Positions 1 through 7,635 of a DNA stretch of 64,000 nucleotides are shown piece by piece (position 1 is the stretch's first letter; each line of letters opens with the position of its first letter). The DNA lies in the NCBI GenBank assembly GCA_002427735.1, contig DIYP01000017.1, positions 124,001 to 188,000 on the forward strand, in the 5' to 3' direction. The notes beneath the pieces were generated by a model that saw only the letters and a list, made by a program, of their open reading frames with translations, ran no database searches and was not told the DNA's origin. A program made the position numbers and the translations under genes. The stretch is from Flavobacteriales bacterium UBA6051. GTDB lineage: Bacteria > Bacteroidota > Bacteroidia > Flavobacteriales_D > Crocinitomicaceae.

Positions 1-1
1 T

Positions 2-88
2 GTTTCCTCCAGGCTGAAAATAAAGCATGATGATCTTCACAAGCTAATAACTGGTGAATTTGAAAAAGTGAAACGCACTACGACATAA
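2..88 (+). CDS. C-terminal tail of a gene cut by the left edge
   Basis: The frame starting at base 2 is open for 28 codons to a TAA at 86-88. The tail is hydrophilic and basic (it ends EKVKRTTT) and reads like a genuine protein C-terminus. The start and most of the gene lie outside the window, so no function can be given. It is on the same strand as the following small genes and is separated from them by a 63-nt spacer. Confidence 0.4.
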   Translation, partial: VSSRLKIKHDDLHKLITGEFEKVKRTTT

Positions 89-151
89 AATAAAACCTAA
101 TAAGTCGGTTTCTATTCGAACTGTTAGCGATAAGAACAATTTAGAATTAAA

Positions 152-793
152 ATGAAATTTCAGGCGATAATATTTGATATGGATGGAGTTCTAATTGACT
201 CTGAAAAATTTTGGACGCAAGCAGAATATGAGGTGTTTTCTGAAGTGGGCGTAAAAGTAACTGAAGAACAATCGGCCAAAACAAAATCAATGACCACATC
301 TGAAGTAACTAAATTTTGGTATCAAATATCACCGTGGGAGAATTACGCTTTAGAAGTGGTTGAACAAATGGTGATTTCAAGGGTGATTGAGTTAATTCAA
401 AATACAAAGTGCGAAATACCGGGAGCGAAATTGTTCATTGAGGAACTTGCTAGACAAGATTACAAAATTGGACTCGCGACTAACTCCCCGAACAGAATAA
501 TTCCTAAAGTGTTAAACAAGTTAAATGCAGATCACCTATTTCATGCGACTTCATCATCTGAATTTGAAGAAAAGGGCAAACCTGACCCCTCCATATATTT
601 AACAACAGCTGAAAAGTTAAATGTTGATCCAATAAATTGTCTGGTATTTGAAGATTCAAATACGGGCATAACTGCCGCTAAAAAGGCGGGGATGACTGTT
701 GTAGGGTTTACAAATGGGAATAGGGAAACTAATTTAGAAAATGCAGACTATATTGTAGACAGTTTTTTAAGTCATAATCTTGAAATCATTTAA
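152..793 (+). CDS. HAD-superfamily sugar-phosphate phosphatase (HxpB/YniC-like)
   Basis: This 213-residue protein shows the complete HAD set. Motif I is DMDGVLIDSE near residue 9, with the nucleophile Asp and the acid/base Asp. Motif II is the TNSP stretch near 112, motif III the Lys of GKPDPSIY near 143, and motif IV is FEDSNTGITAAKKAG near 168. The helical cap lies between motifs I and II, as in the beta-phosphoglucomutase / 2-deoxyglucose-6-phosphatase subfamily of cytosolic phosphatases. By homology it should dephosphorylate a small phosphosugar; the exact substrate cannot be read. It stands alone in an AT-rich run of short same-strand genes, with the motif GTTAGC 29 nt before its start codon. 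Confidence 0.88.
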   Translation: MKFQAIIFDMDGVLIDSEKFWTQAEYEVFSEVGVKVTEEQSAKTKSMTTSEVTKFWYQISPWENYALEVVEQMVISRVIELIQNTKCEIPGAKLFIEELARQDYKIGLATNSPNRIIPKVLNKLNADHLFHATSSSEFEEKGKPDPSIYLTTAEKLNVDPINCLVFEDSNTGITAAKKAGMTVVGFTNGNRETNLENADYIVDSFLSHNLEII

Positions 794-850
794 AAACAAC
801 CGCCGCTCTACATCACCAATCAGTTACCTGCAAGCTGAAAAATCCACCGA

Positions 851-1417
851 ATGGAAGAAATTAAAACGTTCATTGACAGTATTCATCCAATGAGTGATTC
901 TGATTGGGAACTTTTTTCTTCAAAATTGCATAAAGAACAATTAAATAAGAACTCAAACCTTATAAAAATTGGAGAGGTTGAAAACTATCTATCCTTTATT
1001 TCTGAAGGCATTGTGAGGTTTTATATCCCACAAGCTGAAAATGACTTAACCTTTGGATTTTTATTTGAAAACCAGTTTGTTACTGCCTATGATTCTTTTA
1101 TTACTCAATCCCCTTCTCATTATCAAATAGAAACGTTGACAAAAACAACCTTGTGGCGAATATCATTTAAAGATCTTCAAGAGGTTTATAAAGAAACCAC
1201 AAGTGGAAATATAATTGGGCGGAGAATGGCGGAAAATATGTTTTTAATAAAGTCGAAAAGAGAAATTTCTTTACTCAACAAAACAGCAGAAGAACGTTAT
1301 TTGGACTTGTTCCTAGAACGTCCAAAATTACTGAAGCAAATTCCATTAAAATACATTGCCTCTTATATTGGTGTTACACCTCAAGCCTTAAGCAGAATAC
1401 GCAAACGAATTATTTAA
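851..1417 (+). CDS. Crp/Fnr-family transcriptional regulator
   Basis: The 188-residue protein has an N-terminal cyclic-nucleotide-binding-type beta barrel (about 20-115; the segment FISEGIVRFYIP is typical) and a short C-terminal helix-turn-helix (about 160-188, YIASYIGVTPQALSRIRK). This is the Bacteroidota form of the family, in which the cNMP pocket is often not conserved, so the ligand is unknown. The DoxX-like gene follows after about 60 nt and may be its target or operon partner. A second, divergent member lies at 3866-4423. The motif GTTACC lies 28 nt before the start codon. Confidence 0.85.
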   Translation: MEEIKTFIDSIHPMSDSDWELFSSKLHKEQLNKNSNLIKIGEVENYLSFISEGIVRFYIPQAENDLTFGFLFENQFVTAYDSFITQSPSHYQIETLTKTTLWRISFKDLQEVYKETTSGNIIGRRMAENMFLIKSKREISLLNKTAEERYLDLFLERPKLLKQIPLKYIASYIGVTPQALSRIRKRII

Positions 1418-1481
1418 CTTGGGTTCATTGTCTCCGCGAAAATCATTTATGAGTTTTGTAAGTGAATTAAAAGAAGACAAT

Positions 1482-1937
1482 ATGAAACCATTAGTAGTGC
1501 TTGTATCAAGCTTTGTTATTGCAATTTTCGTGATAAAAATTGTCAATAAGGATTATGATTTTGCCTTATCGGCAAGAATAGCAATGTCAATAATGCTATG
1601 TTTTACGGCAATTGGACATTTCGCATTTACCAAAGGAATGTCAATGATGATACCACAATTTATTCCATACAAAGAGACGTTTGTTCATTTAACTGGACTT
1701 TTTGAAATTCTCTTAGCCATTGGCTTACTTATTCCCAGATTAAAAGTAGTTAGTGGTTGGGCATTAATAATTTTCCTTGTATTGATGCTTCCAGCTAATA
1801 TCTACGCTTCCTTAAACAATGTGAATTATCAAAAAGGAACTTTTGATGGAAATGGTCTTTCATATTTGTGGTTTAGAATTCCATTGCAATTTCTATTTAT
1901 TGCTTGGGCTTATTTTAGTTCAATCCGATTTTTTTAA
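1482..1937 (+). CDS. DoxX-like integral membrane protein
   Basis: About 151 residues with four predicted membrane helices. The central stretch ends in PQFIPYKETFVHLTGLFEI, followed by a helix with IGLLIPRLK; this matches the small DoxX/DoxD-like membrane family, whose biochemical role is poorly defined. The open frame reaches back to a TTG at 1419 and an ATG at 1449. I prefer ATG 1482 because it has a purine-rich sequence just upstream and leads straight into the first hydrophobic helix. It lies directly downstream of a Crp/Fnr regulator on the same strand, so the two probably form one unit. Confidence 0.7.
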   Translation: MKPLVVLVSSFVIAIFVIKIVNKDYDFALSARIAMSIMLCFTAIGHFAFTKGMSMMIPQFIPYKETFVHLTGLFEILLAIGLLIPRLKVVSGWALIIFLVLMLPANIYASLNNVNYQKGTFDGNGLSYLWFRIPLQFLFIAWAYFSSIRFF

Positions 1938-2084
1938 AGAAAAACCGGTAGCCAGCAATTGATATAAGTCATAACGAAATTAGTACTTCATCTATGGCTT
2001 TTCGTATATTTAAGATCTGTGCTAAACGCGAAAAATTAGTCTGTAAATCCGCCACGACTCATGTACGAGTCCGATGTACATCAA

Positions 2085-2636
2085 ATGAAAAAAACATATC
2101 TACTAATATTTAGCTGTTTTCTTTTTTTCGGGTCTAATTCTCAAACTAATCACCAATTAGTGAATGAATTCATAGAATCATACAATGATAAAGATTCATT
2201 AAGAACGTTCAATTTACTTCACGACGACTTCATTGAATTATGGGAAAAGGATACTGTTATAAATAACAAGACCGACTATAGTAAAAATTACGCTTGGGGA
2301 AAAGTTATGAATGACCTTGAAGTAATTGAGATTATAAAAATGGACTCCAACTTTGTAGAAACAATTTCAACATACTATTCCGACAGAGACAGGTTGTTAG
2401 ATATTAGCCCGTATAAATCAAAGCGTGTTTATGAACTAAAAAACGGAAAAATCTTAAAAGTTACTGGAGGGAAATTTGATGGTTATGAAGAATATGATAG
2501 CCCGAGACGAGAAAAATATGCAGCGTTTTTCACATGGCTCTCAAAGAACCATAATTTAGAACCATCCGACTTTGCCTTTGATAAAAACGGTGCAGAAAAA
2601 CTAAAGAAGAAAATAATAGAATATACAAGGAAATAA
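2085..2636 (+). CDS. Secreted protein of unknown function
   Basis: From ATG 2085 the protein has 183 residues and begins with a clear signal peptide (Lys-Lys, then a hydrophobic core rich in Leu and Phe, ending near FGSNSQ). The frame extends upstream to 2061, but that start would put eight polar residues before the signal peptide. The mature part is charged and rich in Asp, Glu, Tyr and Lys, with a SNTF2-like feel (NEFIESYNDKD near the start, a WGKV segment), but I do not recognise a family with certainty. No membrane helix follows the signal, so it is probably periplasmic. It is a single gene in the AT-rich left-end cluster. Confidence 0.65.
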   Translation: MKKTYLLIFSCFLFFGSNSQTNHQLVNEFIESYNDKDSLRTFNLLHDDFIELWEKDTVINNKTDYSKNYAWGKVMNDLEVIEIIKMDSNFVETISTYYSDRDRLLDISPYKSKRVYELKNGKILKVTGGKFDGYEEYDSPRREKYAAFFTWLSKNHNLEPSDFAFDKNGAEKLKKKIIEYTRK

Positions 2637-2795
2637 ATACGTTGAACAACGCATAAAGTGAATTCCTAAAGTTTCAATAGCCCTTCTAAATCATTTGGTA
2701 AAAAGCAGAATTTTCCCGGTTTGAGGTCTCAGATGTAGAACCGCCCGATGCAAAAATAAAGAGGTATTTTTAGCGAGACGATAGTAGTAATTAAG

Positions 2796-3329
2796 ATGGG
2801 AGCATACCACATATTCGTAAATCCAGAACAACAGGAATTCTTTGATCCCGTAATTTTTGGGGATGGAAACAAGCATGGAGTTTTGTACCATGGTTTGCAT
2901 AGATATGCCCTGAAGTTACTTTTCTATTCTCCTGAATTGCTGAGTACTCCAATAAATAACGAATTGAACACCTGGACGGGAAGCCCAATGTACATTGCAA
3001 TTGATGATGATAATCCAACTCCTGAATCCAAGGAAACATTGAACGATATTGTTGGCGAAACAGGTGAACATAACCTGTATTGGTTCGCGCGTCGTAATTT
3101 CAGGGATATTAGTTCCCCTTTACTAAAGCACTTATTATTGGTGGTTCGGAACGATACTTTCCTTGCAGAGTTCTATAACCGTGCAGAAACTCGCCAAGAT
3201 TTATTTGCTTTTATTGTTTCAACGTACTACGAAAGCAGGCATGGTGGACTTAAATTGGATTTGGAAAGTAATTTTGGTAAAAACTGGGATAAGCGATATC
3301 AAAGAAAAGATTCTACTAACAACGGCTAA
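2796..3329 (+). CDS. Hypothetical cytoplasmic protein
   Basis: A 177-residue protein with no signal peptide or membrane helix. It is rich in aromatic residues and His early on (GVLYHGLHRYALKLLFYSPELL) and ends in a Lys/Arg/Asn-rich tail. I recognise no family. It is the longest frame here and runs against the shadow frames of the minus strand; its codon use resembles the neighbouring genes. The upstream spacer contains TTTAGCG 28 nt before the ATG, the same place where three neighbouring genes have a related motif. The gene's stop lies inside the inverted-repeat structure at 3316-3444. Confidence 0.6.
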   Translation: MGAYHIFVNPEQQEFFDPVIFGDGNKHGVLYHGLHRYALKLLFYSPELLSTPINNELNTWTGSPMYIAIDDDNPTPESKETLNDIVGETGEHNLYWFARRNFRDISSPLLKHLLLVVRNDTFLAEFYNRAETRQDLFAFIVSTYYESRHGGLKLDLESNFGKNWDKRYQRKDSTNNG

Positions 3330-3444
3330 AAAGCATACAGCGAGTTTGTCGGCAAGGTTCGGTTGTCGTTTATGGGAATCAGTATCTTTAGGGTTATAAA
3401 GATTCGGCAAGATACTGAACGGTTTCCTAGCCGCGGACCGATAG
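3316..3444 (+). repeat. attC-like fold-back spacer
   Basis: The end of the preceding gene and the spacer can fold on themselves. CTA 3316-3318 and CGGCTA 3323-3328 can pair with TAG 3442-3444 and TAGCCG 3428-3433. A strong inner hairpin is formed by TCAGTATCTT 3379-3388 and AAGATACTGA 3409-3418, flanked by GGAA/TTCC. A left arm beginning CTAACAACGG at the stop codon and a right arm just before the next gene are the layout of an integron attC site, but a canonical GTTRRRY box is missing. A complex terminator is the alternative. Confidence 0.35.
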
Positions 3445-3457
3445 CAACAATTCTAAT

Positions 3458-3808
3458 ATGAAAGCTTTGATCGTTTATATTTTGTTTGGATTCGCAATTC
3501 CATCAGAAATTGATATGGCAAAATGCGACTGTGGAGATCTAAAAGAACCTGCGAGTCATCATGAGAATATTTACGAAAATCGGAAGGTTGTTTTGAATAG
3601 TTTCAATTGTTTCGAAAAATGTTGGGAGTCAAATAGAATGCGTAAAGAAGACATATTTTATTATCTAGGGGAACCTGAAGTTCAAGTACTTGACAAGAAA
3701 ATAGAAGCATACGTGTTTTGGACCACATCAGAATTGGCTTTACAAGTGGTCTTCAAGAAAAAAGACTTGCAAAGTTTACAGATAAAAAATGTGGCTAACA
3801 AAAAATAA
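3458..3808 (+). CDS. Small secreted protein of unknown function
   Basis: A 116-residue protein with a short hydrophobic N-terminus (a helix within residues 3-15) that can act as a signal peptide or anchor. It has four Cys (in the segments KCDCGD, NCFEKC), suggesting disulfides or a bound metal outside the cytoplasm. The C-terminal half has YYLGEPEVQVLDKKIEAYVFW, which resembles SmpA/BamE-type small lipoproteins (a beta strand following a short LGxPxxV turn), but there is no lipobox and the match is tentative. It is a lone gene in the cassette-like region. Confidence 0.5.
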   Translation: MKALIVYILFGFAIPSEIDMAKCDCGDLKEPASHHENIYENRKVVLNSFNCFEKCWESNRMRKEDIFYYLGEPEVQVLDKKIEAYVFWTTSELALQVVFKKKDLQSLQIKNVANKK

Positions 3809-3865
3809 ACGACAGTAAAACCACCGTTTATTCAGAGCGTTGGCACCAATGAACCACCCGTTTAC

Positions 3866-4423
3866 ATGAGAGACTTTCTAAATAGTTTTATTGAAATTAC
3901 AGATGAAGAGTATAGGTCATTTATGGCCCTCTCAAAAACAGAGTCTTTTAAGAAAGGTGAATATCTCTTGCAAGCCGATCGTCCCGTTCAAGAATTATTT
4001 TTCGTTAAATCGGGTTTTTTAAGGGGTTACCGAATAGAACAAGGGGCTGATATCACGCATCACTTTTATTTTGATAAATGGTTAGCTACGGATTATGAGA
4101 GCTACTTAACCGGAAACCAGGGAGAGTTGTTCATTCAGGCTATTGTTGATACTACCGTCTATAAATTCAATAGAAATACGCTCTACGACTTTTACAAGTC
4201 GCATCCAAAATTTGAAAAATTACGGTTTATCCAAGCCGAAGACGCATATGTTCGAATGGTGCGAAGACTCAAGAGCTTTCAAAATATGGACCTCAAAGAG
4301 CGCTATCTTGCTTTGGTTAATAAAGCTCCTGAATTGTTTGAACTCGTACAACACTGGCAAATTGCTTCTTATTTGGGTGTGACCCCGCAAAGTCTCAGTA
4401 GAATAAGAAAAACACTCGATTAA
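3866..4423 (+). CDS. Crp/Fnr-family transcriptional regulator
   Basis: A 185-residue homologue of the regulator at 851-1417. The cNMP-binding-like barrel occupies about residues 20-115 (segment FFVKSGFLRGYRIEQG), and the C-terminal HTH is QIASYLGVTPQSLSRIRKTL. The two proteins share the architecture but are clearly diverged, so this is not a recent duplication. The motif GTTGGC lies 27 nt before the start. The next gene on the same strand, a secreted hydrolase-peptidase fusion, begins 76 nt downstream and could be co-transcribed. Its ligand and targets are unknown. Confidence 0.85.
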   Translation: MRDFLNSFIEITDEEYRSFMALSKTESFKKGEYLLQADRPVQELFFVKSGFLRGYRIEQGADITHHFYFDKWLATDYESYLTGNQGELFIQAIVDTTVYKFNRNTLYDFYKSHPKFEKLRFIQAEDAYVRMVRRLKSFQNMDLKERYLALVNKAPELFELVQHWQIASYLGVTPQSLSRIRKTLD

Positions 4424-4499
4424 TCGTATTAACATATGTGAATGCCGTACTGTTTTGAGTCGGCTAATTTTGTTTTCAAAGCAACTGAAGAACAACGTT

Positions 4500-6737
4500 A
4501 TGAAAATATACTTACTAATATCATTTCTGCTCTTGGCAAATATAGCGCCAGCACAAGAGTTGATTAAGGTAAATATCAGTACGGAAGACCCCTATCATTA
4601 TTATATCAATGATAAGGAATCGACTGACCTGTTCTATTACAAAATGGTACCTGAGCACGCCCCAATAGGTGCATTGGTTCTTTTGCCCAGTGCGGGAGAA
4701 TCAATTGAAAGCATGCTAAATCAAACTTCTTTGCATCATTTAGCAGTGGAGAATAACTTGCTTGTGGTTATGCCGTCATACAACATGGGAACTATTCAGC
4801 AAGAGCCAGAGTTAGAATTCTTTGACCTTATTTTCAAACAGTTGGTAGATGAACATCAGGTTTCAAAAGACCGTTTCATTTTCTGTGGACTTTCCAAAGG
4901 GGCCATGATATCTTTAACTTATGGAGTAAGAGCTGTTAGAGACAGTAATAGATATCTTGTTCCAAAAGGAATTATTGGCCTGGATCCTCCAGTAGATTTA
5001 GCAAGATTATATCGCTACTGCGAAAGAGAAATTAAACGAAACTTCAGCGAAGCCGGAGTAGCGGAAGCTAAATGGTTAAAGAGTGTCTACGAACAAGTGT
5101 ACGGTGGTTCGCCTGACTCAGTCCCCTCAAGATATCAGGAAGCCTCTGTTTTTACCTATGGAGCTGAAAAAGGCGGGAATGCACAATACTTGAATAATAT
5201 TGCGCTACGAATGCACACCGACTTAAATGTTGACTTTTTAATAAACCAGCGCAAAAGAGATCTCTACGACTGGAACGGAACAGATTTAGTGGCTTTCATA
5301 AATCAAGTGAAAGTAAACGGAAACAAGCAAGCCGAAGTTATTATTACGCGTGACAAGGGAAAAAGACCTGACGGTTCTGCAAACCCCCATTCATGGTCCA
5401 TTATGGATGCGGATAGCACTATGGAGTGGATGCTTGACTTACTGAAATCAGACAAAACAAACATTGGAGAAGATAAGGCGCAAGAAACGAAACGATATGA
5501 ACTCAACGATAGGCTGCCAAAGTCAAACTACTTAGAGGATTTAGATCAGTTAGTGGACTCCATACGAATAAACCACCCACAACCCTATGAGTTTATAAGC
5601 AAAAGTGATTTTGACAATCAAATTGCTCTAATCAAAGCATCAATTACTGACTCAACAACCATAAGCGAGTTTGCCTGGATTTGTAACTCAATAGCAGCCA
5701 CGGTCGGCTGTCTCCACACCAGCACCAATAGCAGGAATATCAATTTCTCTCCTAACCAATTCTTTCCGGTTAAAGTACACTATTCAAACGCAAAGCTTTT
5801 CGTGACTGCTCCAGATGCGTTAAACACAGAATTAACGCGTGGAACGGAAATTCTAAGTATCAATGGTGTAGACATTGCAGAATTAAAGAATGGAATCTCC
5901 CGTCACATTTCATCAGATGGTTATAACCAAGGCTTTATTGATGCAATAATTAACCGTTACTTTGGTTATTTCGCAGCCTTTCAACTTAATTTTCCACCCG
6001 TGTACAAAGTAGAAGTAATGGACGGTCATGCGCGAAAAGAATTACTTATAAATCATAAAACCCCAGATGAGACCGAGGCGTCTGAAAGTACTTCAATTAA
6101 GGATTTAGACTTTTCTATTGACCCAGCTGAACAAATAGCCAAAATTGGTATAAAGAGTTTTGTTTACTACGATGAGCGACTTCCTATATTTAAGTCCTTT
6201 ATAGACAGTTGCTTCACTCAAATTGAACAAAACAACATAGGAAATGTAGTCATCGATCTTCGAGATAATGGGGGCGGAGATCCGTTTTGCGCAGCACATT
6301 TACTCCAATACATATCAAAGAAATCCTTTCGTTATTACAAAAAAGGGTCGACCACTTATTATAAGAGCCTTGAGAAGAAAATCAACCCGTTCAAAAACCG
6401 ATTTAAAGGGAATCTATTCGTACTTATCAATTCGGGTTGCGCTTCCACAACCGGGCATTTGAGTTCAATTCTCAAATACAATCATATTGGTATTTTGATA
6501 GGGAGTGAAACTGGGGCAACCTACAGTTGTAACGCCAATAATATCACCTTCAAACTAAAACACTCTGGCATTGATGCATTTGTAGCAACAAAAATCTATC
6601 AAACAGATGTTTCTGGTTTCAAAAAAAGTCAAGGCATAGTACCAGATTACCCAGTACTTAGAAGTATTGACGATATACTGTCAGAAAGAGATGTAGAAAT
6701 GGAAAAAGTCAGAGAGCTTATTAAAATAGGCGACTAA
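4500..6737 (+). CDS. Secreted alpha/beta-hydrolase - S41 peptidase fusion
   Basis: From ATG 4500 the protein has 745 residues and opens with a signal peptide ending near APAQ. The upstream TTG at 4455 would add 15 residues before that signal and is less likely. Residues about 25-300 resemble an esterase-type alpha/beta hydrolase with the nucleophile elbow GLSKG at about Ser132. Residues about 350-740 resemble a tail-specific (S41) peptidase: the core segment VVIDLRDNGGGDPF and, further on, INSGCAST, where the Ser would be catalytic. The S41 part has a helical N-terminal segment and no obvious PDZ domain. Two hydrolytic domains in one secreted chain is an uncommon pairing. Substrates are not known. 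Confidence 0.78.
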   Translation: MKIYLLISFLLLANIAPAQELIKVNISTEDPYHYYINDKESTDLFYYKMVPEHAPIGALVLLPSAGESIESMLNQTSLHHLAVENNLLVVMPSYNMGTIQQEPELEFFDLIFKQLVDEHQVSKDRFIFCGLSKGAMISLTYGVRAVRDSNRYLVPKGIIGLDPPVDLARLYRYCEREIKRNFSEAGVAEAKWLKSVYEQVYGGSPDSVPSRYQEASVFTYGAEKGGNAQYLNNIALRMHTDLNVDFLINQRKRDLYDWNGTDLVAFINQVKVNGNKQAEVIITRDKGKRPDGSANPHSWSIMDADSTMEWMLDLLKSDKTNIGEDKAQETKRYELNDRLPKSNYLEDLDQLVDSIRINHPQPYEFISKSDFDNQIALIKASITDSTTISEFAWICNSIAATVGCLHTSTNSRNINFSPNQFFPVKVHYSNAKLFVTAPDALNTELTRGTEILSINGVDIAELKNGISRHISSDGYNQGFIDAIINRYFGYFAAFQLNFPPVYKVEVMDGHARKELLINHKTPDETEASESTSIKDLDFSIDPAEQIAKIGIKSFVYYDERLPIFKSFIDSCFTQIEQNNIGNVVIDLRDNGGGDPFCAAHLLQYISKKSFRYYKKGSTTYYKSLEKKINPFKNRFKGNLFVLINSGCASTTGHLSSILKYNHIGILIGSETGATYSCNANNITFKLKHSGIDAFVATKIYQTDVSGFKKSQGIVPDYPVLRSIDDILSERDVEMEKVRELIKIGD

Positions 6738-6791
6738 CCTTTATGCATCTGGTAAAACTTAGAACTTTCCCCACTTGAAGTCACTCAGACA

Positions 6792-6822
6792 AAGCACCTC
6801 TTGAAATAAGCGGTGCTTTTTT
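6792..6822 (+). terminator. Rho-independent terminator
   Basis: AAGCACC (6792-6798) pairs with GGTGCTT (6812-6818) across a 13-nt loop, followed by a T run to 6822. It lies 55 nt after the stop codon of the secreted fusion protein and before the ABC transporter operon. Confidence 0.8.
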
Positions 6823-6837
6823 GATGGAATCCATCAA
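6821..6837. repeat. Perfect 7-bp inverted repeat behind the terminator
   Basis: TTGATGG (6821-6827) and CCATCAA (6831-6837) are separated by three bases and overlap the T run of the terminator. The hairpin could strengthen termination or end a transcript from the other strand. Confidence 0.4.
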
Positions 6838-6897
6838 GATTTTGACTCTCTTAATTTCTGTCGTTGATAGGACTAACCGCCTAAATATTCCTTATAT

Positions 6898-6912
6898 TGC
6901 AACAGAGTTGCA
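6898..6912. promoter_or_regulatory. Inverted repeat upstream of the ABC operon
   Basis: TGCAAC (6898-6903) and GTTGCA (6907-6912) are separated by AGA, 16 nt before the ATG at 6928. A TATATTGC sequence resembling the Bacteroidota -7 element overlaps the left arm. The position suits an operator or a short leader hairpin; this is inference from position only. Confidence 0.35.
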
Positions 6913-6927
6913 TTTATAGTTTAGTCT

Positions 6928-7629
6928 ATGATTAAAATTGAGAACGCCGTCAAGTCCTTCAAGGGACAAAAAGCCATTGAAAACCTGACCTTGGAAATAA
7001 GTCAGGGTGAAATTTTTGGGCTACTAGGCGCCAATGGAGCGGGAAAGTCAACGACCATCAATATGCTTCTGGGGTTCTTGTCTCCAGATTCGGGGGTTGT
7101 GCAAATTGACCACAAAAATTGCTCAAAAGACAGCAAAGAAGTTAGAAAACACATCGGTTATATACCTGAAAATGTAAACCTCTACCCTTATTTGTCAGGA
7201 ATCGAAAACCTCGATTATTTCAGTCGACTAGCGGGATTAAAATACGCTAAATCTGAATTGAAGGATTTTCTATCATCGTGTGGATTGCAAGAAGAAGCAC
7301 ACAAAAAGAAAGTATCCACTTATTCCAAAGGAATGCGACAAAAAGTGGGTATTGCCATTGCTTATGCAAAAAAAGCAAAGGTTTATTTGCTGGATGAACC
7401 TGCCAGCGGCCTTGATCCCATGGCTAGCAATGAGTTATCTCAATTACTTAAAAAACTCGCTTCCGAAGGAGCTGCTATTGTCATGGCTTCACATGACATT
7501 TTCCGAGTTAGAGAAGTGTGTCATCGAATTGGAATACTAAAGCAAGGAAAACTCTTGAAGGAAATTAATAGTGAAGACGTGAGTGCCAACGAGTTGGAAA
7601 CTTTGTACTTAGATTTCATGAAAAACTAA
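6928..7629 (+). CDS. ABC transporter ATP-binding subunit
   Basis: A 233-residue nucleotide-binding domain with Walker A (GANGAGKST near residue 36), the signature YSKGMRQ near 132, Walker B VYLLDEPASGLDP near 152, and the switch His in ASHD near 188. It is closest to the NatA/CcmA/GldA-type single-domain ATPases that pair with two separate ABC-2 permeases. It is the first gene of an operon with two permeases (7636 and 9042) and a PhoX-like lipoprotein. The direction and substrate of transport are not determined by the sequence; ABC-2 systems are usually exporters. Confidence 0.92.
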   Translation: MIKIENAVKSFKGQKAIENLTLEISQGEIFGLLGANGAGKSTTINMLLGFLSPDSGVVQIDHKNCSKDSKEVRKHIGYIPENVNLYPYLSGIENLDYFSRLAGLKYAKSELKDFLSSCGLQEEAHKKKVSTYSKGMRQKVGIAIAYAKKAKVYLLDEPASGLDPMASNELSQLLKKLASEGAAIVMASHDIFRVREVCHRIGILKQGKLLKEINSEDVSANELETLYLDFMKN

Positions 7630-7635
7630 AGGTTG

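Larger units (their letters stand above)
89..3865 (+). other. Candidate integron-like gene-cassette array (no integrase in view)
   Basis: Short same-strand genes are separated by fold-back spacers of about 57-160 nt. A GTTRSC-like hexamer recurs at a fixed distance before start codons: GTTAGC 123-128 (29 nt before the ATG at 152), GTTACC 823-828 (28 nt before 851), TTTAGC 2768-2773 (28 nt before 2796) and GTTGGC 3839-3844 (27 nt before 3866). Spacers after 793, 2636 and 3329 begin with ACAAC/AACAACG at or near the stop codon. This is the arrangement expected of cassettes with degenerate attC sites. The run is AT-rich relative to DNA further right. Confidence 0.35.

Noticed and set aside
2691..3039. 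Two minus-strand frames opposite the gene at 2796
   Set aside because: Low-complexity translations with no motif, antisense to a better frame.
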